Shown here piece after piece: positions 55,001 through 64,000 of a stretch of 64,000 bases of DNA (the first letter of the stretch is position 1; every line of letters begins with the position of its first letter). The notes under the pieces were generated by a model, which saw only the letters and a program-made list of their open reading frames with translations, was not told where the DNA came from and did no database searches. The DNA comes from Edaphochlamys debaryana (lineage: Eukaryota > Chlorophyta > Chlorophyceae > Chlamydomonadales): positions 62,001 through 126,000 of the forward strand of contig JAEHOE010000136.1 of assembly GCA_016858145.1 (NCBI GenBank), read 5' to 3'. Both the position numbers and the translations under genes were made by a program.

Positions 55001-55620
55001 GGCATCCTCGCTTCAAGGGAAGAAGCGCTGACAGTACGCCCAGGCTGGGCATGGTTACTCAGGTCAGGCGAGCCCAAGCTGGGGCAGAGCTGGGGCAGCC
55101 CGCGCACCTGGTTGAAGTCGGTTTCCCAAGACACCTTGCCGTCGCCATCCCAGTCGAGTCGGTTGAAATGCTGCGATCACGTGGATTGCGCGGCAGATGA
55201 GAGCTGGATGAGCGTGGGGACGGGCGGGGGACACCAGCCGCAGCCCGGGCCATTAGGACGTGCCTATGCTGTGCTTAACCGCTATCGACCTACACACCCC
55301 CTACGCTGCCTTTGCGCATAGTTGCACGACTGTCCGTCCGTCGGCCCGCCATGTGTAACCTCTCATGTCTCAGGCATGAGTCCCCACTCTAAGCTCCAGG
55401 CTCAGCCGGATGCACCCACCAGCTGCATCTTGCGACGGTAGCTCGATCCAGGCTTCGCGGCAGCCTGCCACTGTGGGGGCAGGTCCTTGGCCCATGCGGG
55501 CACTCCTGCCGAAGTCGCGTACCCATGGGCAGCGCTCCGCAGTGCCCAGGCAAGCTGCTGAGCCTCTGAGAGCTGTCCGCGACCGAGCGCGGAGACCAGG
55601 AGCTGCCCTGCGCGCTGCAT
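52030..55620 (-). CDS. EF-hand protein A, organelle-targeted (sarcoplasmic-Ca-binding-protein-like)
   Basis: Exons in transcript order: 55620-55420, 55170-55108, 54864-54844, 54634-54528, 53193-53127, 52990-52913, 52725-52672, 52384-52332, 52123-52030; 245 residues. The N-terminus (MQRAGQLLVSALGRGQLSEA, then GYATSAGVPAWAKDLPPQW) looks like a mitochondrial targeting peptide. Loops: EF1 DWDGDGKVSWET, with one extra codon after it and Thr at loop position 12; a middle degenerate EF-like segment (FWSPNKDLTGH); EF3 DGDGDGIISVKE; EF4 DTDKDGIISREE, both canonical. The C-terminus is HAAFFNWFTTPHADKGHG. The layout resembles sarcoplasmic calcium-binding proteins, so it is probably a Ca2+ buffer or sensor. 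Intron 4 is 1334 bases against 375 in paralogue B and contains an in-frame retroelement-like segment. Its donor before 53127 reads GTCAGA rather than GTGAGA. Confidence 0.78.
53607..53623. repeat. short hairpin with TTCG-type loop
   Basis: GACCCC (from 53606) pairs with GGGGTC (to 53623) around TTCGAG, a very stable class of hairpin in RNA. It lies within the large intron 4 of EF-hand A, downstream of the retroelement-like segment. Confidence 0.5.
53831..54527 (-). mobile_element. retroelement-like coding segment in intron 4 of EF-hand A, in frame with exon 4
   Basis: From the exon 4 donor at 54527 the frame stays open for 697 bases to TGA at 53831. The segment encodes a helical, coiled-coil-like part (LAAKVRDELRAAAERHAALQ, TLREELASHK, DVDKIFKDINRVERI) and a basic C-terminal part (LGRALRKKRQPVFARLRTKG, LKPRWIKGADILYL). 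The order coiled coil then basic RNA-binding-like region recalls ORF1 proteins of L1-type elements (inference only). The segment is absent from paralogues B and C. If intron 4 is retained, the product would be a 362-residue protein with targeting peptide, EF1, and this segment in place of EF3 and EF4. No reverse transcriptase was seen nearby. Confidence 0.55.
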
Positions 55621-56660
55621 GGCGTTAACGGCCGATCCCCTCGCGTCAGGGAAAGCACGCGCCTTTGGGCGTATCTATCTGTCTGTGCAAGCACGGAGGC
55701 ACTGCAGCTACCTTCGCTACGCTCAGGCCAAGTACATAAGTATGAATGCCACGCTGCTGTCCGACTGCACGCGGCCTCTCACTCTCACAGGCCGCACAGG
55801 CTCACCTGGTGGTCTCACCGTACGAAACAGAAGGCTTACAGGCCTGGGGGATGTTGACCAATCACTGTGCTGGGCCGGGCCGGAGTTCCGTCTTAGGCTC
55901 GGCCCTGCGACCGTGCGTCTTCCATGAGGGTTGAGGGACCCTCGCCGTGCCGGGGGGTTCGCCCGCCCCGTTCCCGCCCCCAGGGCCGTTAATTGCGGTC
56001 CTCACCCTGTCACCCCTGCTGCCTTGCACCTCCAGCCCCAGGGGGTGAAGGGGACTTTCAACCCCTTTTACCCCGCTTCACAGGTAACGGTCACAGGCTT
56101 TTTGCATCGGCCTACGAAATGCGATGCTACGACTCCGCGGCACTACGCCCCGTTGTCTATAATAACCTCCAGCCCTAGCCCCACTGGCGCCTCACACCGC
56201 AATATCTCAGCACCCCCCTGTGGCTCTGCTCCACCTCAGCCCCCGTGCGCTCGCTTGCTGACATGCTTTGAGCGGGTGGCTGCTGAGCCCCCCACGAAGT
56301 GCGAAGCGAGCAAGCGACCCAGGGACCCGCTTTGGCACTCGTCCCAGCAGAGCCCACGCTTCCAACTTGCCCGCACCTTGCCTGTCCGCCCCCACCCGCA
56401 TCAGCTAATGTACATACACTCTACAGGCAGCTTTATGTTACCCTCGTTGCTCGGCTATATGTATGACAGCAGGCGCCTCAGGCTGGAAAACGAGGCTGTG
56501 CCCTCGTCACTGGCATTGCATCTTTGTTTGAACCGCCATCAAGCTGTCTAGAGCCCTCTGTCCCTCTCGTTCTAAGCAGTATCTAAGCACTCACTACAAA
56601 CCCCACCACTGCAAGCGGGGCCAGGGCAGATGCTCAACTGCGCACACCCTTCCGAGCCGC
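55621..56660. other. spacer between EF-hand paralogues A and B
   Basis: Contains the promoter of A and the 3' flank of B (both minus strand). No supported exon. The words just past the two stop codons (ACACCCTTCCGAGCC) are shared by A and B, so the duplicated block reaches slightly beyond the genes. Confidence 0.5.
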
Positions 56661-59154
56661 TCAGGTGCTGGGCACGATGCCCCACAGGTTCTTGCCGGGG
56701 CCGTGGCCCTTGTCGGCGTGGGGCGTGGTGAACCAGTTGAAAAAGGCGGCGTGGCTGCCAGGGAAGTGGGGGGCGGGGGATGGGAGTTGGCTGGAATGGA
56801 TGTTGGGATGGCGGGATGGCAAGGTGCATGTGCCCATTGGGATGGTGGAATGGCAAGGTGCAAGGGATGGCAAGGAATGGCAAGGTGCATGCCCACACCC
56901 CCGTCTCCCACTCACTAATCCGCGCGGCCGATGGTGCCATCCTTATCCAAGTCCAGCTCCTCGAACACCTGACAGGGAGGAGGGCGGGAGTAGACATAGG
57001 GAAGGGGAAAGGGGTAGGCGGGATGGAAGGCGGAGGGGGCCGCCTTGCGCGTCTAGTAAAGCAAGCCCGTGTCAGCCGCCGGCCATGGCATTCGCTGCTG
57101 CGGCTCCCCGTGGCCTCCGCCAAGCGGCACATGCCCCCCACGCTTAGTCCCCCTCATGCCCCACCTTGCTGCACTCCTCGGGCTTGAGCTTGTGCGCCTG
57201 CCAGAACTCCCCAAACTCCTGCGCACAGCAGGGGGGGCTGTGTGAGGATTCCGCCAGTCGCAGTCACTCGGGCAACACACGCGCGCAACCAGCCCCGCCC
57301 CAGCGTACAGCCGCCACGCGCCCCCCAGAGGCCGGCCGCCGCCACGCGCCGCGCAGGGGAGTGCCGCCTCAAGGGTCCCGCCGTTTTGCCCCCTTCCGTC
57401 CCCCACCTTGACGGTGATAATGCCGTCGCCGTCCCCATCGATGAAGGAGAAGGCTACCCTGACCGGGGTGCGCTCTACAAACTCCTACGGTGAGGGGACA
57501 GGAGACAGGGCGTGCGAACCGAAGTGACCAGCGTTCAGCTGCCTGGTGACCAGAAGACGCACGTCGGCAGCGACTGGACGGAGGCACGAGGCGCCGCTGT
57601 ACCTCCATTGCCGGACCCATCCCCGGTCTCACGTCGATGTTCTTCCAGAGCCCTGCATTGTTGGCGAGGATCATGTTGCGGACCATGTCCTCCAGGGTGC
57701 TGGGGGCGGGCGAAAACAGGTGGGTGGCGGTGGGTTGGGGGTCCTGTGGATTTGGATTTGGATCTGAATCCGGTAGTGATCATTTCCTCGGGGATGTGTG
57801 TACACGCAAGCGGCGGCCAGAGTGTGCGACGTGGAGGGGTGGGGAGAGGGGGGAGGCAGCGCCTGGAAGCCGGCGCGGCAAGGGTCCAGCCCACGGGCAT
57901 GTCTGTGCCGAGTACGGTAGCCGGCCAAGCCCCGCCGTTCCGGCGGCGGTGAGGTGGGATGGTGGCGAGGGATTTGCCGGCATGCAGTTGGCACACGTTT
58001 CCCATGGCGAAGGCAGGCGCGCTCACGCCGCCGTTTGAAGGTCAGCACCAGCACTTGCACCACAGCTGGCGCACCTGTGCCCCGTCAGGTCCTTGTTGGG
58101 GCTCCAGAAGTTGGCGAAGACGAAGCGGTGGCCCTCCTCCAGGGACTTGAGCTCGGGGCTGCTGGGAGTAAGCTTGCGGATCTAGGGACCGGTGGGAAAG
58201 CAAGGCGTCAAGGGGAGGGGGGCATGGCGAAGTGCGGAGACGTGGATGGATGGGTTTGAGGCAAAGTGCTACGAGCGCACGAGGGAGGTTGTAACACGCC
58301 GCTCGAGGGTAGCGCCTATTTTGGTTCTCGAATTAGCTGCCGTGGCACATCAGGTGCGCACATAGGGCTGATGAGGCAAGCTGAGGCAGGCACGGGCCAA
58401 TTGAGTGCGAGCCTACGGCACGGACCCACGGACCCGCACACGACCAGGCTACCAGCACACACCTTCTTGTAAGAGTCAACAATCTGTGTGGGAGCAGCCG
58501 GCGCATACAGGGGGGAGCAGTGGGGAAGGGGAGGAGGTTAAGGAGGCAGTTAGTTGGGCCGGGCAGTCCCTTGGAGGGTGGGGTTGGGCGTCGATCGGGA
58601 GTGCAGGGGTTTGGCAGGCCCTGCACACGCACCTGCTCGAGGTCGTCCCAGGCCACCGTGCCGTTGCCGTCGAAGTCAATACGGCTGAAGTGCTGCAAGT
58701 ACGCGAGGGGGAAAGAGCGCCGGCGCTCAGGGAACGATTCACGCCCCACGCAGTGTCGGCGTGCAGGGAAACCCAACATGATCCAACCGAAATGCTCAGC
58801 ACGACTCAAGGTCGCCCCTTCACATTATTTGAGCTGCGCGCTGTACGCGCTTGGCCCTTCGCGCCTTCGCTTAATACTAGTTGGCGCGCAGCGAAGCAAC
58901 CAAAGCAACCTTATGATGCCGAAGCACCGAAACGCGCCCGATGATGAACTCACCACCTGCATCTTGCGACGGTAGCTCGATCCAGGCTTCGCGGCAGCCT
59001 GCCACTGTGGGGGCAGGTCCTTGGCCCACGCGGGCACTCCTGCCGAAGTCGCGTACCCATGGGCAGCGCTCCGCAGTGCCCAGGCAAGCTGCTGAGCCTC
59101 TGAGAGCTGTCCGCGACCGAGCGCGGAGAACACGAGCTGCCCTGCGCGCTGCAT
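56661..59154 (-). CDS. EF-hand protein B, paralogue of A
   Basis: Exons in transcript order: 59154-58954, 58692-58633, 58483-58463, 58181-58075, 57699-57633, 57484-57407, 57218-57165, 56968-56916, 56754-56661; 244 residues. Same exon pattern as A and C. The targeting-type N-terminus is nearly identical to A (GYATSAGVPAWAKDLPPQW). EF1 is DFDGNGTVAWDD and EF3 is DGDGDGIITVKE. EF4 is DLDKDGTIGRAD, with Asp instead of Glu at position 12, which would be expected to weaken Ca2+ or favour Mg2+ binding. The third exon is only 21 bases (IVDSYKK). It ends GKNLWGIVPST. The intron between the EF3 exon and the next is almost identical to that of A, so the A/B split is recent or homogenised. Confidence 0.8.
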
Positions 59155-61146
59155 GGCGTTAACGACCGAACGCCTTTCGTCGGATGCGTAGAAAGGATGG
59201 GATGGGACGTGGTCGTTACAGATATGGCTACGAGCAGATCAACCTCTGTCGACCATGCAACCTCGGCCGACTTCTTACAGCGAAACTGTACGGCACCTGG
59301 AGTCTCCGAAGTCCGGGACGTGCTCTCGATCTGGTCTGGGGCTCTATGCAAGCGATGTGGAGTTCCAAACAGCACGTGCTCAAGTGCTGCAGCGACCAGC
59401 CTCGCCCAGACGGGCGGCTGCCGTTCGGCCACACGCACCCGGCGACACCCGGTTATGGGAATGGGAACGACGTATTCTTCCCGCCGTCCGCTCGCACGGC
59501 CTCGACGGGCGTATTGAGGCTCGGCCGTTCGCACGGCCTCAACAGACGTATGCAGACCAGCACGTGCCCCGATGCCCGTCAGGTGACATCCAGGCGCGCG
59601 CCTTTCTCCACCCTCCCACCTCCCCCCTTTACCTCTTCCTCAAGTGCAAGGACTCAGCACCTGTAACCACCCGTACCCCCGTGAGGCTGGGATCGCAAAC
59701 ATTACTGTCGCCGCATGCATGGTTCGGGGTTGTAAGCAGAATGCAATGCAAGTGGCGAGAGCGCGCACAGCTCCGGGGCCCCAGTCACCAGGCGGCCATG
59801 GCACGGAGTGACGGTGTGGGGAATCGGGGGTTGTTCGGGGTCTGGGGTTAATTGCGAACGGCACCCCGACGTCTTGGTCCAGAAAGCCCCAGGCAGGAAG
59901 CCTTCATTGCCAGAAATGCGCAGCGTGACACGCAGCAAGCATTGCGGCCAAAGGGAGGGCGCATGTGAGGCCAAGGGAAGCTTCCCTGAGGCAAGGTGTG
60001 GGGCAGCCCCGCTTGGGCGGGCACGCTCGGAGCCTCGGGCTTGGGCATTGGGCAGGCATGCAAAGGTAACTGCCGCCCCTGGATTGGGCTCTCGGACCCT
60101 GAAGCTGCGGCTGCTTTTCACCCGCACCGTACTGCAAGTAAGGGGGGGGGGCACTGGGGAGGAGCGAGCCAGGGGGGGGGGTTGCGATGGAGGACGGAGG
60201 CACTGGCGTTGCGGAGGCGGCTGGGACTGTGGGGGAAGGGCCCCTGGTACTGGCAGAGACCCGTGTGTGCCAGCGCCCCTGCCCTCCCCTGCTGCACCAG
60301 GGGCCTGGCGAGAACCGGCGAGAACCGTTGCGGGAGGGTACTTATGGATTCGGAGGCCAGTACTGTGGGGTCATAAGAGAGCGTTAGAGAGAACACGGGC
60401 GGATGCGCGGTTACATGGGAAAGGATTCCGCGTCTGAGTCGCATGAGGATTGAGGAGGAAGCCTCCGCCGTGACACCGACGTGAGCGGCTGCGTTGAGGA
60501 GGCCTCCAAGAGGGGAAGGGGGGGAAGGAAGGGCGGAGGGGGAAGGGACGGAGGAGGAGCAGAGGAGGAAGGCGTGTGCCGCATCGTCGTCCCAATCACG
60601 TCTCCATCCCGTTGCCCCAACAACGCACGCACGTTGCACCAGAGCATGCTCTACCAGGACTACCACCAATCTCACAAGGCACTCAACACAGCTTGGCAGC
60701 CAGAACCGGAGGCTTGCCGTTTCGTTGCACGGCCTAGTTCGTTGAAAGGCTGAGCATCTCCCACGCTGCAGGGCCTAGAATTGAGCACGTGGCACGCGCC
60801 GGTCCAGGCGAGTCCAGGCTGCTCCCGTCGAGTCCGTCAAGTCGTCCTGACGGGAACAACGAGGACGTATTTCTTCCTGTTCTCATAACCGTAACTGGTG
60901 GCCTGTTGCTTGGTGAGTGGCGCTGACGCCCATATAATTTACAAGAGGACAGCCTTGGGAAGAGCTGTCGGTTTCGACTCCAGCCGTATAACGTCCGGTT
61001 TCGCTGCATGCGGCAAGTTCATCCTCCATCGCATGGATTGGGTGGACCCAAAGCATTGTTCTCTGCGGAGGCGTTACATACAAGTCTGCTCTTGCACCCC
61101 CATCCACACGATGCTCCGACACAACGCGCTCACTCGGCCATCCGCG
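59155..61146. other. divergent region between EF-hand paralogues B and C
   Basis: Two kilobases between start codons of B (-) and C (+). No supported exon chain; open frames at 59808-60437 and on the opposite strand are compositional. It must contain both promoters. G runs occur at about 60140-60185. Confidence 0.45.
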
Positions 61147-63588
61147 ATGCAGCGCGGGGGGCAGCTCCTGGTCGCCGCGCGCGGTCGCGCACAGCTCTCT
61201 GCACCTCGCCCGCTTGCATCGGCGCCACAGAGCGCTGTCCAAGGGTACGCGACGACGGTGGAGGCTTTGCCGGAATGGGCCAAGGACCTGCCCCCGCAGT
61301 GGCAGGCTGCCGCGAAGCCGGGATCGAGCTATCGCCGCAAGATGAAGCTGGTGAGTTTGATACCGGGGAGTTGGGAGGCTGGGAGAAGTGCCCGCGAATT
61401 GAATGCCTGGTGCTCGCGGCAACGGTAACTGATAATTTCGCTCGGGCGAGGGGCCGAGCGCGTGCGCGGTCCAAGCTATGCATCCCTCAACGCTTGATGC
61501 TTGGGTTGCGATCAGAGCTCGCTCGAGCTGGGCAGCAGTTGGGGCGTGATCGTTCTAAACGCCCGACGCTTTTCCTCCGCGCTCCCCTCACGTTTGCAGC
61601 ATTTCGACCGGATTGACGTTGACGGCAACGGCACCGTTGAGTGGGACGATATCGAGCAGGTGCGTGGCTCACCACCGCTTTCCCTCTATCGTCTCTGGCC
61701 CAGCAGTCCCCGGCCGTGCCTGAACTCCCGCCCTCCAGTATCGGGCCCCCCCTTCAAGCTCTTCCACGGGGGTGGTTGTCCGAATCCTTTCCTCAATTTC
61801 CTCAATCTCCCCTCCCGTTCCTGTGCCGGCTGCCCACTCACAGATCATCATGGCTTACGTCATTGTGAGTGCTGGTACATATCCTGGTTGCCGGTCCGTG
61901 AGCTTGTCCTTCCGTGGGACTACTTGAACCCAACCAGCCGACCAACCACTGCGCCACGCAAAAATACGCCTCGGCACGGGCAGCTGTCACGTTACTTCAC
62001 TAGGCGCTGCCCTCGCCGAGCTGCCTCTCTTTGCACCGTCCGTGGGCAACCCCATCTTCCTCAGTTCCGGCCCCACCCTCCCGCCCTCGCCCTTCCAGAT
62101 CCGCCAGCTCCGCCCCGGCACCCCCGAATTCGAGGCCCTCTACGAGGGCCACCGCTTCGTCTTCGCCAACTTCTGGAGCCCCAACAAGGACCTGACGGGA
62201 CAATGGTGGGTTGAGTTGATCTGCGGCCGGCCGGCAAATCGACTACCTCCATAGCACCATGCGCTTAAATGCCAGCCAGGATGACAGGGCACTGTCTGCC
62301 AGTACCCAGCCGCACAATTACGGGGGTCGTCGATGGACACGAGCAGCCCGTCACACCAACCCCTCCGCCTCCTCCCCCCACGGCCCAGCATCTCCGAGTG
62401 GAGACATGAACTAACAGCATGAGAGCCCAGATCGGTGCCGCGTGCCCGTGGCAAAATACATCTCCCCCCTTCCCCCGCCTTGTCCCCCCCAACACAGCAC
62501 CTACGACGACATGATCCGCAACATGATCCTCGCCAACAACGCGGGGCTCTGGAAGAACATGGACGTGAGGCGGGCGAGGGGGTTCAATGGAGGCACACGG
62601 GCGCCTCATCCTCCATTCCGCCGGCGATGTGCGTGTGTCCCCTGTTCACTACTTGCGTTGAACGCCCCGTTGTCGCCTATTGAAAGCCCTGATCACTAGG
62701 CAGCTGAACGCTGGTCACTTCGGTCCGCACGCATGCCCTGTTGCCCCACCGCAGGAGTTTGTCGAGAAAACCCCGGTCAAGATGACCTTCGCCCTGGTCG
62801 ATGCGGACGGGGACGGAACCATCTCGCCCAGGGTGAGGACGATTGCGGAGCCAGTGCCCTCGGCGGGTGGCGGTGGCCCGAGCAAATGCCCACAAGCAAA
62901 GCCCACGAAACGTGCTCGTGTGCGCAGGAGTTCATGGAGTTCTGGCAGGCACACAAGCTCAAGCAGGAGGAGTGCAGGCCGGTAGGGCAGGGGTGGGTGG
63001 GCGCTGAGGCGAACCACAGCCGCCGATTCGCACTGAAGCCATGGATTGCGGCTGGCACGGGTTACGGGGAAGCGGGTGCGCGACCAGACACGGTACTCTC
63101 CCATGCGTCCCTGGCCCTATCCGCATAATGCCTGACCTCATGTCTGGCCCTATGACTGCCTCCCTGTCAGGTATTCGAGGCGCTGGTCCGCCTTCCATCC
63201 CCCCTACCCCTTTCCCCTTCCCTATGTCTGCTCCCCCCCCCCTCCCTGTCAGGTGTTCGAGGAGCTGGACACAGACAAGAGCGGCATCATCACCCGCGAG
63301 GAGTAGTAAGTGGGAGACGGAAGGGGGAAATTGACTGAGGGGGAGGGGAGGGAATCACGAAGGGGACGTGGATTGCCCTGGGGCAAAGCGACGAGGGCCG
63401 GACACATGCATGGCATGAGTAGTTATCGCCGCGATTTGACCCCGTTCGCCCCGCCCTGACACGCCCCACCCTCTCACCCCCCACTTCCCCGCAGCCACGC
63501 CGCCTTTTTCAACTGGTTCACCACGCCCCACGCCGACGAGGGCCACGGCCCCGGCAAGAACCTGTGGGGCATCGTGCCCAGCGCCTGA
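61147..63588 (+). CDS. EF-hand protein C, diverged paralogue
   Basis: Exons 61147-61350, 61600-61659, 61844-61864, 62099-62205, 62498-62564, 62755-62832, 62928-62981, 63253-63305, 63495-63588; 245 residues. The N-terminus (MQRGGQLLVAARGRAQLSAP, then GYATTVEALPEWAKDLPPQW) has the look of a mitochondrial targeting peptide with cleavage near GYAT. EF1 loop DVDGNGTVEWDD (74-85), degenerate middle segment (FWSPNKDLTG), EF3 DADGDGTISPRE (169-180) and EF4 DTDKSGIITREE (203-214); EF3 and EF4 have the canonical Glu at position 12. Intron positions match A and B, but intron sequences do not, so C split off earlier. It lies head-to-head with B. Probably an organelle Ca2+ sensor or buffer. Confidence 0.8.
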
Positions 63589-64000
63589 GCGGCTCGCTCG
63601 GAAGGTTGTGCTTCGCGTGAGCAGTTGAGCACCAAGCCGGTCCCGAGGGTGAGGGATTCTTGCATTCAGGGGTGGGTCCACCCCTGTGGTGACGGGCGGC
63701 CCTGTGGTGACGGGGGACTTAAACGCACGGGGGTATCTGTCAGTGTCTGAGTAAGGTGTTGAGAGAGAGAGGTAGAGAGGGGGGTGGAGAATGCCGTATT
63801 GTACATAGGCTGATGACGGGGGAGCGTGCGTCTGTGAGAGCAGTATACCGGCTAGTTGGGGTGTGGGTGTCCAGGCCAAGCCGGAGGGTGTTGTGTGCCA
63901 ATCCCTTGCGACGGTACGGAGGCAAAATGCTGGGGGGCCGCGGATGCGACTGAACATACACGTGGTGATTGATAAGGTGCATGGCAGTGCCTGAATTGAA
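63589..64000. other. 3' flank of EF-hand C
   Basis: No gene seen. A 15-base word (CCCTGTGGTGACGGG) occurs twice, at 63682 and 63700. GAGAGAGAGG occurs near 63760. Confidence 0.45.

Noticed and set aside
59808..60437. Possible gene between EF-hand B and C
   Set aside because: The frame opens without ATG, runs through G-rich tracts and has no family resemblance.
1..64000. CRISPR arrays, bacterial operons, prokaryotic phage or plasmid modules
   Set aside because: No regularly spaced repeats, no ribosome-binding-site gene strings; introns throughout show nuclear eukaryotic DNA.
1..64000. TGTAA as a uniform polyadenylation signal to identify the lineage
   Set aside because: It is plausible after two minus-strand genes but was not found at fitting distances after most plus-strand genes.
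1..64000. tRNA or rRNA genes
   Set aside because: No cloverleaf with T-loop GTTCGA-type box in the right context and no rRNA core sequence was recognised by eye.

Overview
The window is nuclear DNA of a GC-rich eukaryote, most likely a flagellate green alga of the chlamydomonad/volvocine kind (inference, no species assigned). Genes are split into many short exons with clear GT..AG junctions (often GTGAG or GTGCG donors and C-rich tracts before CAG). Proteins carry Gly/Ala/Pro-rich filler. A siroheme-pathway methylase with a plastid-like N-terminus, a plant-type LETM1-like protein and a ciliary SHIPPO-repeat protein occur together. Exon models were built by hand by matching splice sites and reading phase. 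All of them close without frame conflict except at the few 5' ends flagged as unsure.

Layout. 1-3355 (+): C-terminal part of WDR43/UTP5, with a 1.08 kb repeat in its first visible intron and a second copy at 4273-5239. 5869-8609 (+): GATA-type zinc-finger protein. 10638-14931 (-): secreted or membrane-anchored fibronectin type III protein, head-to-head with 15557-18019 (+), a uroporphyrinogen-III C-methyltransferase-like enzyme. 18690-25241 (+): LETM1-like protein. 27117-27500 (-): intronless LSM1, head-to-head with a tandem pair of paralogues of unknown function, 28296-30796 and 31385-34140 (+). 34141-37170: no gene recognised, but a cluster of hairpins. 37171-38352 (+): protein with six 11-residue repeats. 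39800-42729 (+): DUF3445 (heme-dependent oxidative N-demethylase-like). 43896-45086 (-): small type I membrane protein. 46292-50925 (-): SHIPPO/ODF3-like PG-rich ciliary protein. 52030-55620 (-), 56661-59154 (-) and 61147-63588 (+): three paralogous EF-hand proteins with mitochondrial-type N-termini.

The genes are functionally mixed (ribosome biogenesis, transcription, mRNA decay, tetrapyrrole metabolism, cilium, organelle and calcium proteins), as is usual for a nuclear chromosome; nothing indicates an operon. The most interesting features are evolutionary. The unknown pair at 28-34 kb is a mosaic of nearly identical and strongly diverged exons, suggesting gene conversion. One EF-hand paralogue carries a retroelement-like coding segment that stays in frame with the upstream exon. 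The EF-hand family also differs in calcium-loop residues.
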